Assembly (NCBI RefSeq): GCF_013618625.1
Contig: NZ_JABRWO010000005.1
Span: 62,001 to 126,000, forward strand
Source of the DNA: Bremerella alba
GTDB taxonomy: Bacteria; Planctomycetota; Planctomycetia; Pirellulales; Pirellulaceae
Direction: 5' to 3'
DNA length: 64,000 bases
Made by a program: the position numbers and the translations under genes. Below, piece by piece: positions 35,517 through 46,794 of this stretch. Each line of letters starts with the position of its first letter. The stretch's first letter is position 1. Below the pieces are notes generated by a model. That model ran no database searches, was not told the DNA's origin, and was given only the letters and a program-made list of their open reading frames with translations.

Positions 35517-36149
35517 CTAAACCAGCCCTTTACGGACCGCCCAGACTGCGGCCTGCGTACGATCCGACACACCTACTTTGCGCAAGATATGCTGGACGTG
35601 TTCTTTGACCGTTTCGTAGCTGATGTGCAGCGCCTGAGCGATTTCTTTGTTGGTCAACCCTAAGGCCAACTGACGAAGCACTTCGCTTTCTCGCTGGGTC
35701 AGCGGGACTTCCACGTCCGCATTGAGACGTGGCGTTGCCAAAGCACCGGTCACGCGGCGCAGTTCGTCGCGGGTCCAGGCATTTTCGCCTCGGTTGGCGG
35801 TGCGAATGGCGTCCAGCAGACGATCTCGCGAATCCCCTTTAAGGACGTAACCACATGCCCCCAAAGCAACGGCACGTGCGACATAGGTGGGGTTATCGTA
35901 GGTCGATAAAACCAGGATCGGCAGATTAGGATGATCGAGCTTAAGACGCCCCAACGTCGTTAAACCATCTCCCTCAGGCATACGAATGTCGAGAAGCACA
36001 ACGTCAGGTTTAACTTCGTCGACCAACTTGATCGCGCCGTCTCCTGTTGCTGCTTCGGCGACAATTTCAATGTCACTGTCTGCTACCAATGTTTTCAGTC
36101 CGCAACGAACCACTTCGTGGTCATCCGCAACGAGAACTCGAATTGCCAT
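35517..36149 (-). CDS. NarL/FixJ-type response regulator
   Basis: 210 residues. Receiver domain with acidic pocket VADDHEVV and phosphoacceptor Asp54 in VVLLDIRMPEGDG, Thr/Ser and Lys positions in LSTYD and VLKGDS. C-terminal LuxR-type helix-turn-helix from about residue 145: LTQRESEVLRQLALGLTNKEIA, then VKEHVQHILRKVGVSDRTQA. Cytoplasmic transcription factor. No histidine kinase is next to it, so the partner is unknown. ATG 36149. Confidence 0.93.
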   Translation of the reverse strand: MAIRVLVADDHEVVRCGLKTLVADSDIEIVAEAATGDGAIKLVDEVKPDVVLLDIRMPEGDGLTTLGRLKLDHPNLPILVLSTYDNPTYVARAVALGACGYVLKGDSRDRLLDAIRTANRGENAWTRDELRRVTGALATPRLNADVEVPLTQRESEVLRQLALGLTNKEIAQALHISYETVKEHVQHILRKVGVSDRTQAAVWAVRKGLV

Positions 36150-36796
36150 CGATTACTCCACAATCAATATCTAAGTAAGCCGCATCTTGGATTCTGTTGA
36201 AGAATCGACCAACAGCACAAGTCATAGGTAAGACTGCCCATCCTACGCTTATTGTGCCCGAACTACTTCCTGGCCGAAAGCAACTCGAGATACGGTTCTA
36301 TCTGGGTTTGGCCTGCCATCTGGGGTGGGTTGCTGCGTGTTTGACGAAAAAAATCTTGCGCTTGCCTCGAATACCCCACAAGTGACGTAAGACGGCAACC
36401 ACACCACCCACTAGAGACAGATTAACCTAACCCATAAAAATTGCTAGGGCTACGTCATAAACAGAAGGAGTAAATGCTCTGCCGAAGTTAAAAAACCAAG
36501 AACATTCCATTACTTACGGCAAACCGCTTGCGGAATTGCCGCACGCAACTCACCCGTTAATTGGCGGCATTTATTTGAACCTCATTGAGTTATCTACCGG
36601 TTCCTGCGTAAATACCGCAAAAGGGTGTCAATAAAAAAACCGGGATTAACTTCTGGCTGAAAATCAAATTCCTTTGATGGGTGTAATACAGAATACATTT
36701 CAGAGCAAAAAGTATTCTCAGAGAAAATCTCAAACCCTTGTAGGAAACAAGAGGCTGCGTCTGGAAAAATAGGCAGTTGACGCAAAAGAAAAAAAG
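36150..36796. other. AT-rich intergenic stretch
   Basis: 647 bp without a supportable gene. The only structure noted is the interrupted hairpin CGGCAA-CCGC/GCGG-TTGCCG at 36517-36541. Frames that read into the tRNA are spurious. Confidence 0.6.
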
Positions 36797-36868
36797 AGGC
36801 GCCGGCCGGATTCGAACCGGCGATGGCGGATTTGCAATCCGCTGCCTTAGCCACTTGGCCACGGCGCC
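36797..36868 (-). tRNA. tRNA-Cys (GCA)
   Basis: Cloverleaf on the minus strand: acceptor GGCGCCG/CGGCGCC, anticodon stem GCGGA/TCCGC around loop TTGCAAA (anticodon GCA), T-arm GCCGG-TTCGAAT-CCGGC and discriminator U, the base expected for tRNA-Cys. The CCA end is not encoded. Confidence 0.97.
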
Positions 36869-37041
36869 TTAAAAATCGCGATTGCGCGATCAATAGCGAT
36901 TGGTTTGATTATTCCAAATTCGCTGACTTTGACAATGGTATCGGAAGCCTGAGGGCTCCCTCTTCAATGAATTTCTTGATATCTGGCAAGCTTTCACCAG
37001 TTAGTAAGAACCAAACCATTGGCAAATAACTGCCGCGAGCG

Positions 37042-37111
37042 TCCTTCTAAGTTCGATCTGATATTTCATTCATGGATATCCATCCATTTTTAAAGTCAGA
37101 TCGAAGAAGGA
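37042..37111 (+). promoter_or_regulatory. Leader hairpin that can mask the ribosome site of the next gene
   Basis: TCCTTC-TAAG-TTCGATCTGA (37042-37061) pairs with TCAGATCGAAGAAGGA (37096-37111): 16 base pairs with a 4-base bulge. The last six bases, GAAGGA, are the Shine-Dalgarno of ATG 37120. The 34-base loop contains the palindrome ATGGATATCCAT (37072-37083). Suggests translation control by folding (thermometer, riboregulator or protein binding); inferred. Confidence 0.55.
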
Positions 37112-37119
37112 ATCTTCGC

Positions 37120-37449
37120 ATGCGGTATCTATTCGCTTGGGTCAGCAGTTTCACTAGGAATGACCATGTCGTCAACCAAGCGGTTCGTCAGTTGACCGAA
37201 ATTGCCCGAGAAAGAGTCAATTCGTCTGCTGGCAACCGGCCGCTGGCACAGGCCGATGGCTATCAGCGTGCACGTTTGCGGCAAATGGTTCGCGAATATC
37301 TGGATGCGCTCGAGAAGGAGGATTTAGACGTTTCAACGGCAAGACGCCAGCCACTAGTTGAGAAAATCCTGGAGCGACTTGTCGAGCAGGACCTCATTCA
37401 AACAGAGCCGGAGGTAGCAGCTCTCAGGTTGCCCCGAAAAGCGGCATAA
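37120..37449 (+). CDS. Small basic hypothetical protein, 109 aa
   Basis: 109 residues, helical and basic, with no signal peptide: RYLFAWVSSFTRNDHVV, QLTEIARERVN, RLRQMVREYLDALEKEDL, ILERLVEQDLI. No family recognised. ATG 37120 has GAAGGA 8 bp upstream; the frame opens at ATG 37072, which lies inside the hairpin loop and has no ribosome site. The leader hairpin and the HPt-like gene downstream suggest a regulatory role, unproved. Confidence 0.6.
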   Translation: MRYLFAWVSSFTRNDHVVNQAVRQLTEIARERVNSSAGNRPLAQADGYQRARLRQMVREYLDALEKEDLDVSTARRQPLVEKILERLVEQDLIQTEPEVAALRLPRKAA

Positions 37450-37597
37450 TCGTTAGTCTTCACGCAGATCGCATCTTTTTTCATCGACCAAGCTAAACGT
37501 GCCAATCGAATGGCCGAGCGGTTGCCGATCTCGCAAAGGTCCCAAGCGATGGGGCTATTCACCATTTTCATGCGATTTGTGACATGCGAGGCGGCCG

Positions 37598-37942
37598 ATG
37601 AATCCTACCCAAAATTCGCTTCCCGACCTGCGAAAGCTCAACCAACGTCTGGCATTCAATGGGGTCCGCGTTCAAGCGTTCCTCGACGGCCTGACACCGC
37701 GTATGGACCAGCTTTTGCTGGCTATTAGCGAAGGAAACATGTCGGAGGTTGGTCGCACGAGCCACTTCATTTATCGCTGCTGCGATGTATATGGCTACGA
37801 CGAATTGGCACTGAAAGCAGGAGAAGTCTGTGAATCAGCAGCCGCTTGTGAATCCGTAGAAGTTGTCGGACGTAAAGTCGTGCGACTGATGGGTGCGTTT
37901 GGCCGCACTTCCGAAGAAGCTCAGGCAACGATGGCGACTTAA
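37598..37942 (+). CDS. HPt-like small protein
   Basis: 114 residues, all helical. SHFIYRCCDVYGYDELALKA places His56, a Gly at +10 and a Leu at +14, the spacing of histidine phosphotransfer domains (compare AHSIKGLSAMLG in CheA of this window), though the usual Lys-Gly after the His is Tyr-Arg. It also has three Cys near the motif and in CESAAACES. ATG 37598 follows GAGG. Likely a phosphotransfer or phosphotransfer-mimic protein; low certainty. Confidence 0.5.
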   Translation: MNPTQNSLPDLRKLNQRLAFNGVRVQAFLDGLTPRMDQLLLAISEGNMSEVGRTSHFIYRCCDVYGYDELALKAGEVCESAAACESVEVVGRKVVRLMGAFGRTSEEAQATMAT

Positions 37943-37974
37943 AGTCGCTATCGTTTATTTGTAGAGCGACGTGG

Positions 37975-38238
37975 TTAGCTCTGTTCGAGCTTCTTCAGTC
38001 GCTCTTCTTTCTCCTTGGCCTCTCGGCGTTCTCGCTTGCGTTCTTCCTCGGTTTCGCGGTTAGATCCAAGACCGACCACGATAATCCCCACGACAACGCT
38101 GAGAACAACCGAGATGTAGTTCAGCACCCAGTTCTTACCGGCTTCTTCTTCACCCTCTGCCTGGGCAAACACGGGATTGGAAATCACGTGGAGCGACAGC
38201 AGTGTAAGAAGCACCAGCATTAGGCGAAGCTTTGGCAT
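37975..38238 (-). CDS. Small membrane protein with charged coiled-coil tail
   Basis: 87 residues. N-terminal signal or anchor (MPKLRLMLVLLTLLSLHV, possible cleavage after FAQ), a second hydrophobic segment (NYISVVLSVVVGIIVVGL) and a highly charged C-terminal helix (EERKRERREAKEKEERLKK). ATG 38238 with AGGA upstream. Function unknown; it sits between the HPt-like gene and the RND pump. Confidence 0.7.
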   Translation of the reverse strand: MPKLRLMLVLLTLLSLHVISNPVFAQAEGEEEAGKNWVLNYISVVLSVVVGIIVVGLGSNRETEEERKRERREAKEKEERLKKLEQS

Positions 38239-38364
38239 GGAGAAATCCTGCAAGCGAATTTGGCAATTAACGAGAACTGTAGTTTAACCAGAACTGACAA
38301 GGCCGCAAAACCAGTCTTCAGAACATTTTGCCCACCGGCGTAAATGCGATAACGTGCTATCCGA

Positions 38365-41946
<3,582 letters not shown>

Positions 41947-42016
41947 CGAATTAGCTTTGCTTGCGGTGGGGAGGGACTGTATTGATCTTCAAGCGAAGAG
42001 AGGAGGGGCACGGCGA

Positions 42017-43282
42017 TTAGCGACCGGCAGAACTTGTCGGGGTAGTCGCTGGCAATACGGTGACCGGTTGGTCCGGTCGAAGACGTTCGTTGCCGTGCGT
42101 TACCACGTTCATGCCAGGCTGCAATTCGCCCATGACTTCAATATCCGTTCCATCATGAATGCCGAGTGTCACCGGCACCATTTTGGCTACTTGTCCCTTC
42201 TCGGCCGGAGCAATCACGTACACAACCTTGGAACCTCGGTTGAGGACGACGGCGTCTTTAGGAATCAGCATGGCCAGCTTGGTTTCACTCGTCTGCAGCA
42301 TGACATTGCCCATCATGCCGGCCTTCAGCACCGGTTGGTCTTGCTCGAACTGATTGGGAACACGCACCTTAACGGGGAAAGTACGAGCCCTGACGTCTGC
42401 CTGGGGAATGATGGCAACGACCTTACCGGGGAACTTACGCCCGGGATAAGCGAAGACTTCGACTTGCACTTCTCGGCCCAGCCGAACGTAGGGGATGTCC
42501 TGTTCCGGCACATTGGCTATGACATCCACTTCGTCCAGTTTGGCGACTTCGGCAATCGCACCACCGCTGGTCGCCCATGCTCCGATCTCGGTCGACTTCT
42601 TCACCAAGTAGCCATCGAACTGCGAACGGATGGTGTACTTTTTGATCCGATCGTTAAGCTCTTGCACGATCGCTGCTTGCACGGCGACGCGTGCTTCGGC
42701 TTGCTTGAGTTGCTCTGGGCGAGGACCTTCTTCGGCCAGTTCGAAGGCTTTGAGGGCGTCCATGTATTCTTGCTCGGCAGCATCGGCGGCAGAAACCGCT
42801 TCATCAAACGTTTCCTTCGAGGTTACGCCCCGTTTTTCGTACAGTTCGACCGCTCGATCACGTCGCAGTTTCATATACTGTTTACGAGCCTCGGCGGCTC
42901 GCATGCGGGCTTGTATTTGCTCGACTTCCAAGGGTCGAGTGCCGTTTTGCACTTCTTCCAGTTCTGCCTTGCGGACATCTAACTCGGCATCCGCCGCATC
43001 GCGTATTAGTGAGATCGTATTAATCAGCAGTTGCGCGACCGGTTTCTCCGCTTCGACGAAATCGCCTTCCTCGTAATTGAACTCGACCACGCGTCCGTCA
43101 ACCGCGCTGCCCAGAACTGCGTGCTTCGAGGGGTGCACCGTGCCGACGAATGTTTTATACGAAGCAATCTCACGCTGCTGGACCGGCACAGCACGGACCG
43201 GGGACTGGCCCCAAGCGGGAGCATGCAAGAGAGTAAGAATCAATCCGCAAATAAGGGCGGTCGAGGAGCTGATCTTTTTCAT
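42017..43282 (-). CDS. RND efflux periplasmic adaptor (membrane fusion protein)
   Basis: 421 residues with a signal peptide (to about APAWGQ). The lipoyl/biotinyl half-motifs flank a long coiled-coil hairpin (about residues 90-210, rich in Glu, Ala, Arg); GSAVDGRVVEFNYEEGDFVEAEKPVAQL and FDGYLVKKSTEIGAWATSGG are the two lipoyl halves, followed by a beta-barrel. It bridges the pump to an outer-membrane channel. ATG 43282 overlaps the marR stop by 4 bp (ATGA). Confidence 0.92.
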   Translation of the reverse strand: MKKISSSTALICGLILTLLHAPAWGQSPVRAVPVQQREIASYKTFVGTVHPSKHAVLGSAVDGRVVEFNYEEGDFVEAEKPVAQLLINTISLIRDAADAELDVRKAELEEVQNGTRPLEVEQIQARMRAAEARKQYMKLRRDRAVELYEKRGVTSKETFDEAVSAADAAEQEYMDALKAFELAEEGPRPEQLKQAEARVAVQAAIVQELNDRIKKYTIRSQFDGYLVKKSTEIGAWATSGGAIAEVAKLDEVDVIANVPEQDIPYVRLGREVQVEVFAYPGRKFPGKVVAIIPQADVRARTFPVKVRVPNQFEQDQPVLKAGMMGNVMLQTSETKLAMLIPKDAVVLNRGSKVVYVIAPAEKGQVAKMVPVTLGIHDGTDIEVMGELQPGMNVVTHGNERLRPDQPVTVLPATTPTSSAGR

Positions 43283-43752
43283 GATGAATTGGCCGAGGTT
43301 TCTTCTTGGTGGGCAGGCTGGACGCTTTCGCCCAGATTGAGGAGGACTTGGCTTAACAGGCCGTGCAGCTTTTCTATTTCATCCGAGGACATGCCGCGCG
43401 TGGCTTCCTGGCGCACCTTGTTCAGTACCGGGACAATCTTCTCCCAAACGGGCTCCGCCGCAGGTCCCACATCGAGAAACTTCTTGCGGCGGTCTTTGTT
43501 ACAGCTAGTTCGCACAATCCATTGCATCGACTCCATCCGAGTCATAATACCGGCAAGGGTAGGGGGCTCGATCGTCATCCGCCGAGCGAGATCGCTCTGA
43601 GTGAGCGGCCCTTCACACTTCAGCCAGGCAATGACCTGAAACTGTCGGAAAGTGATCCCGAAGGGTCGCAGCTCAGCATCGACACGCTGCTGGTAATGGT
43701 GAGCCGAGAGGGTTACCCAATAACCGGTGCTGGCATGGAAGTCGTACGTCAT
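43279..43752 (-). CDS. MarR-family transcriptional regulator of the RND operon
   Basis: 157 residues. Winged helix typical of MarR: QFQVIAWLKCEGPLTQSDLARRM, EPPTLAGIMTRMESMQWIVRTSCNKDRRKKFLDV, and flanking dimerisation helices. ATG 43752 (MTYDFHAS); a TTG at 43764 is open. Translationally coupled to the adaptor gene. A palindrome 22 bp upstream is a likely operator, so autorepression of the operon by a drug-like ligand is probable. Confidence 0.9.
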   Translation of the reverse strand: MTYDFHASTGYWVTLSAHHYQQRVDAELRPFGITFRQFQVIAWLKCEGPLTQSDLARRMTIEPPTLAGIMTRMESMQWIVRTSCNKDRRKKFLDVGPAAEPVWEKIVPVLNKVRQEATRGMSSDEIEKLHGLLSQVLLNLGESVQPAHQEETSANSS

Positions 43753-43773
43753 AAGATAAGGCAATCGCGGTAC

Positions 43774-43794
43774 TTAGTTAGGCTACCTAAACAA
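43774..43794. promoter_or_regulatory. Candidate MarR operator
   Basis: TTAGTTAGG-CTA-CCTAAACAA: perfect inner arms TTAGG/CCTAA and 7 of 9 matches overall, centred about 30 bp before the marR ATG. Confidence 0.55.
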
Positions 43795-43957
43795 TTATGG
43801 TGATCTACCTGTCCCCTGGTCAAGGGAAATCTGCTATCGCGCAGCACGATTCCTACAATCGTTAAACTCTTGAAGGCCAATTGACGATGACAACCGTGAC
43901 GCGGTGACTTGCGCCGTGCGCCGTGAATCACGATGTCACGCTAAGTAGGGGGCGAAC

Positions 43958-44686
43958 ATGACGCTCATCCAAGGCCATCCATTGAAGTCCCAAGTTTGCT
44001 TAACGCGACTTTCCGCGCACTTAATTGCTGCTGCATTGTTGGTGGGTGGAATGCACTCTGCCTCGGGCCAAGATGCCGCTGGGCAGCGCTGGTCGACCAA
44101 CAACCCGCCGACACCGGCGTCGGTTCACGCGTCTGAAAAGCCGCAAGACAAGGATCTTCGTCGCTTACCCCCCATCGACCAGGAGGGAGCGAGCACACCG
44201 AAACCATCTTTCATTACGCCGAGCGAAAAAACGGCTGCCACACCAGAAATTGCGGCCAAACCGCAATCGGTGGCCATGCCTGCAAAAAAAGCCGATCCGG
44301 TCAATTGGTCGAGCCCCAAGGTTGTGATTGGCCCCGAAGGGTCTTCCCGAACGGTCAGCCACGAAGAACTCGTCGCAGCTCCGCAGCCGCAAATCAAAAA
44401 ATCTCGCTATTCGAGTGCTCTGCAGCCGAAACCAGCGGTGAGTGCTTCCACCGGCCAATCGCGTTTCACGCAAGCAGCCCCAGAGAAACCTAAACCGGAA
44501 GCCAAGCCGCCTGCCAGCAAATCGTCGGCCCCTGTCTTTGCCCGAGTCTTTGACGAAGAATTCGAGACGCCGGGAATCACGCAGCCGGAAGTCGCCACCA
44601 CCAACGACGATAGTCTGTCCCCTATCTTCGCTTGCCGATTGCTCGGCTTGCGAGCGACCAAGTCAGAAGCCAATACGCTTCGATAA
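43958..44686 (+). CDS. Secreted Pro/Lys/Ala-rich hypothetical protein
   Basis: 242 residues. A hydrophobic N-terminal segment (LSAHLIAAALLVGGMHSASGQ) reads as a signal peptide; the rest is low complexity, rich in Pro, Lys, Ala and Ser (KPKPEAKPPASKSSAP) and probably disordered. No domain. ATG 43958 follows a G-rich ribosome site. Codon use resembles the neighbours. Confidence 0.6.
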   Translation: MTLIQGHPLKSQVCLTRLSAHLIAAALLVGGMHSASGQDAAGQRWSTNNPPTPASVHASEKPQDKDLRRLPPIDQEGASTPKPSFITPSEKTAATPEIAAKPQSVAMPAKKADPVNWSSPKVVIGPEGSSRTVSHEELVAAPQPQIKKSRYSSALQPKPAVSASTGQSRFTQAAPEKPKPEAKPPASKSSAPVFARVFDEEFETPGITQPEVATTNDDSLSPIFACRLLGLRATKSEANTLR

Positions 44687-44765
44687 TGTCGCCCGGTTGA
44701 AAGGAAGCGTGAATTCTTCAATCATGAGTCTCGCAGCCGAGGGCCGTTCTCCCTCAGCGTAACCC

Positions 44766-45203
44766 ATGACGAGAAGAGGACTTCACCCTGTGACCGATCC
44801 GCCGCAATCCCTACAACAGCGCATCGACGTCATCTCCGACGACGTCGAAACCCCGGTCGTTCAATTGCGTGACATGGTCTCGCACTTCGTCGCCGAGCGG
44901 GACTGGCATCAGTTCCACGCCCCGAAAAACATCAGCATGGCCCTGGCCGTCGAAGCGGCCGAACTGATGGAACACTTCCAGTGGATCACCGTGGAAGCAT
45001 CCCGGGCCGATATCCCTGCGGAAAAGCGAGCCGCCATCGGAGAAGAAATCGCCGACGTGATGTGCTATGCGATGGCCTTATGCAACGAAATGGGCTTTGA
45101 CGTGGCGACACTGATGCGCGAAAAGATGAAGAAAAATGTGGCGAAGTACCCGGCGGATGAGTTTCGCGGGCGGTACGGGAAAGAGGATTCGCCGTCGGAG
45201 TAA
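44766..45203 (+). CDS. MazG-like nucleotide pyrophosphohydrolase
   Basis: 145 residues, all-alpha NTP-PPase of the dCTPase/RS21-C6 type. The metal site is seen as AVEAAELMEHFQW and EEIADVMCYAMALCNEMG, with VAERDWHQFHAPKNISMAL before it. Hydrolyses NTPs, probably non-canonical or modified dNTPs, to monophosphates, so a housecleaning enzyme. ATG 44766; N-terminal 30 residues are not conserved in the family. Confidence 0.88.
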   Translation: MTRRGLHPVTDPPQSLQQRIDVISDDVETPVVQLRDMVSHFVAERDWHQFHAPKNISMALAVEAAELMEHFQWITVEASRADIPAEKRAAIGEEIADVMCYAMALCNEMGFDVATLMREKMKKNVAKYPADEFRGRYGKEDSPSE

Positions 45204-45219
45204 GCTTGCCGTGTTTCGC

Positions 45220-45393
45220 TTAAGACACGACGACGATGACAATCAATAAAATGAATAGCAGGTTGACCATCATTCCTGCGATGGCATGTGGACGAATGCT
45301 AGAAATTCTCCACCCCATCACAACAGCGTAAATCGAATACGCGATGCCACATACCACGCAGGCAAGCATAGCGATCACTAAGCCGATGTCCAT
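45220..45393 (-). CDS. Small two-helix membrane protein, 57 aa
   Basis: 57 residues read from ATG 45393: MDIGLVIAMLACVVCG begins a first membrane helix, a short basic loop WRISSIRPH follows, and the second helix is MMVNLLFILLIVIVVVS at the C-terminus. It resembles a stripped-down DUF4190-type hairpin. It fills the gap between the MazG-like and the NPFESP genes. No clear Shine-Dalgarno, so support rests on the clean two-helix pattern. Confidence 0.55.
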   Translation of the reverse strand: MDIGLVIAMLACVVCGIAYSIYAVVMGWRISSIRPHAIAGMMVNLLFILLIVIVVVS

Positions 45394-45578
45394 GACTCGG
45401 TTTGTCGCTACGTAGAGCGACTAAGAGACTCCCAATAAGCTGAAGGCGACTCCGGGTAAAATCCAAACCAACCGAGCCCTCCACAGCACTACGCTAAAAC
45501 GTTTTCGCGATAGGCTCGGCCCGCCGGTTTCAGAGGGCGATTGAAACAGAATACCCTCTTTTTAATTCATCGAATGAT

Positions 45579-45959
45579 CTAAACCGCGTAGGGAGAAGTC
45601 GCCAGGTAAACCAGCAGATACAACACGCCACCGACAATCGTCATTAACACGAAGTTTGCGGCGAGCCCTCCTACGACATGCGGCAACAGGGTGCGGAAGC
45701 TCTGTGACCAGAACATCCCGTAGATGGTGAACAAGATCCCGCCGATTAGGCACAAGAAGACGCCCATCAGCAATAAAAAATTGAGCGAGGTCGAGACGAC
45801 GAAGATCGCCGTCAGCAGCATCGCCCCGAAAAGCCCGAGGCCGATCAGCGGCAGTAGCCACCCCAGCCGAACAAGATGCACGACACTTTCCAGCGGCACG
45901 CTCGGATCGCTTGCCGCGGTGGGGGACTCGAACGGGTTGTCTTGATCGATTCGTTCCAT
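45579..45959 (-). CDS. Membrane protein with NPFESP N-terminus
   Basis: 126 residues. N-terminal MERIDQDNPFESP then three or four hydrophobic segments (about 32-60, 58-82, 97-120). Like the protein at 24540-24896 it opens with NP-aromatic-x-SP. ATG 45959; an in-frame TTG lies two codons upstream. Function unknown. Confidence 0.72.
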   Translation of the reverse strand: MERIDQDNPFESPTAASDPSVPLESVVHLVRLGWLLPLIGLGLFGAMLLTAIFVVSTSLNFLLLMGVFLCLIGGILFTIYGMFWSQSFRTLLPHVVGGLAANFVLMTIVGGVLYLLVYLATSPYAV

Positions 45960-46098
45960 GGGCAATTTCTACCAGATCAAGGGGACACTTCCCATGCGAG
46001 AATAGGCGTCCCGGGTAGTCGTATACGCTCATTCCGGCCAAAATAAGGGCGAAGCATAACCACTTGGCCCCTGAAATTAGATTCACGGAAACTCTGGC

Positions 46099-46713
46099 AT
46101 GGATACCTTCGACGCCATCTACGGCCGCCGGTCGATCAAGCATTATCACCCTGAACACGAACTGACCGATGACGAGATCACCAAGCTGATGGAAGCGGCG
46201 ATCCAGTCGCCAACTTCGTTCAATATCCAGCATTGGCGTTTCGTGCTTGTTCGCGATAAGGAAACACGCCAACAGCTTAAAGCGGCTGCCTACAACCAGG
46301 CCCAGGTCTCGGATGCGTCCCTGCTGATCGTGCTAACTGCCGATATGCATGCCTATAAGAAGGAGCCGGAACGTTACTGGAAGGATTCGCCGCCGGAAGT
46401 GGGTCAGAAGTTGGTGGGCATGCTGGTCGGCTTGTACGACAACAAGCCGCAATTGCAGCGGGACGAAGCGATGCGATCGATGGGCATTGCCGCTCAGACC
46501 ATCATGTTGGCCGCCAAGAGCATGGGCTACGACACCGGGGCTTTGGTCGGCTACGACCCGAACAAGGTCGCCGAGATCATCAACTTGCCCGAAGACCACG
46601 TGCTGGGCATGATGATCGTCGTCGGCCAGGCCACGCAGAAGGCCTGGGGCAAACCGGGGCAGTTATCACAAGACGATGTAATCGTGCACGATAAATTCCC
46701 GAAAGAAGTTTAA
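46099..46713 (+). CDS. Nitroreductase-family FMN oxidoreductase
   Basis: 204 residues. FMN-binding RRSIKHY at the N-terminus, AAIQSPTSFNIQHWRFVLV, and the C-terminal AKSMGYDTGALVGYDPNKVAEIINLPEDH, with MMIVVGQAT and lysine/arginine ligands. Reduces nitroaromatics, quinones or similar with NAD(P)H. ATG 46099 begins MDTFDAIYG. Physiological substrate unknown. Confidence 0.9.
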   Translation: MDTFDAIYGRRSIKHYHPEHELTDDEITKLMEAAIQSPTSFNIQHWRFVLVRDKETRQQLKAAAYNQAQVSDASLLIVLTADMHAYKKEPERYWKDSPPEVGQKLVGMLVGLYDNKPQLQRDEAMRSMGIAAQTIMLAAKSMGYDTGALVGYDPNKVAEIINLPEDHVLGMMIVVGQATQKAWGKPGQLSQDDVIVHDKFPKEV

Positions 46714-46794
46714 GCATTCACCGGATAGCTTAGAAAGTAACGGTGCGATCTAAAATGAATTTCGGGGCCACCCCGAGTTGGTGGAAGCTCCGAT

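Noticed and set aside
36590-36893. Minus-strand frames of 90-99 codons across the tRNA
   Set aside because: They read through tRNA-Cys, a common source of false open frames, and have no ribosome site or family character.
45299-45484. 61-codon minus-strand frame
   Set aside because: Overlaps the better supported 57-residue two-helix protein in another frame and has no membrane or domain pattern.
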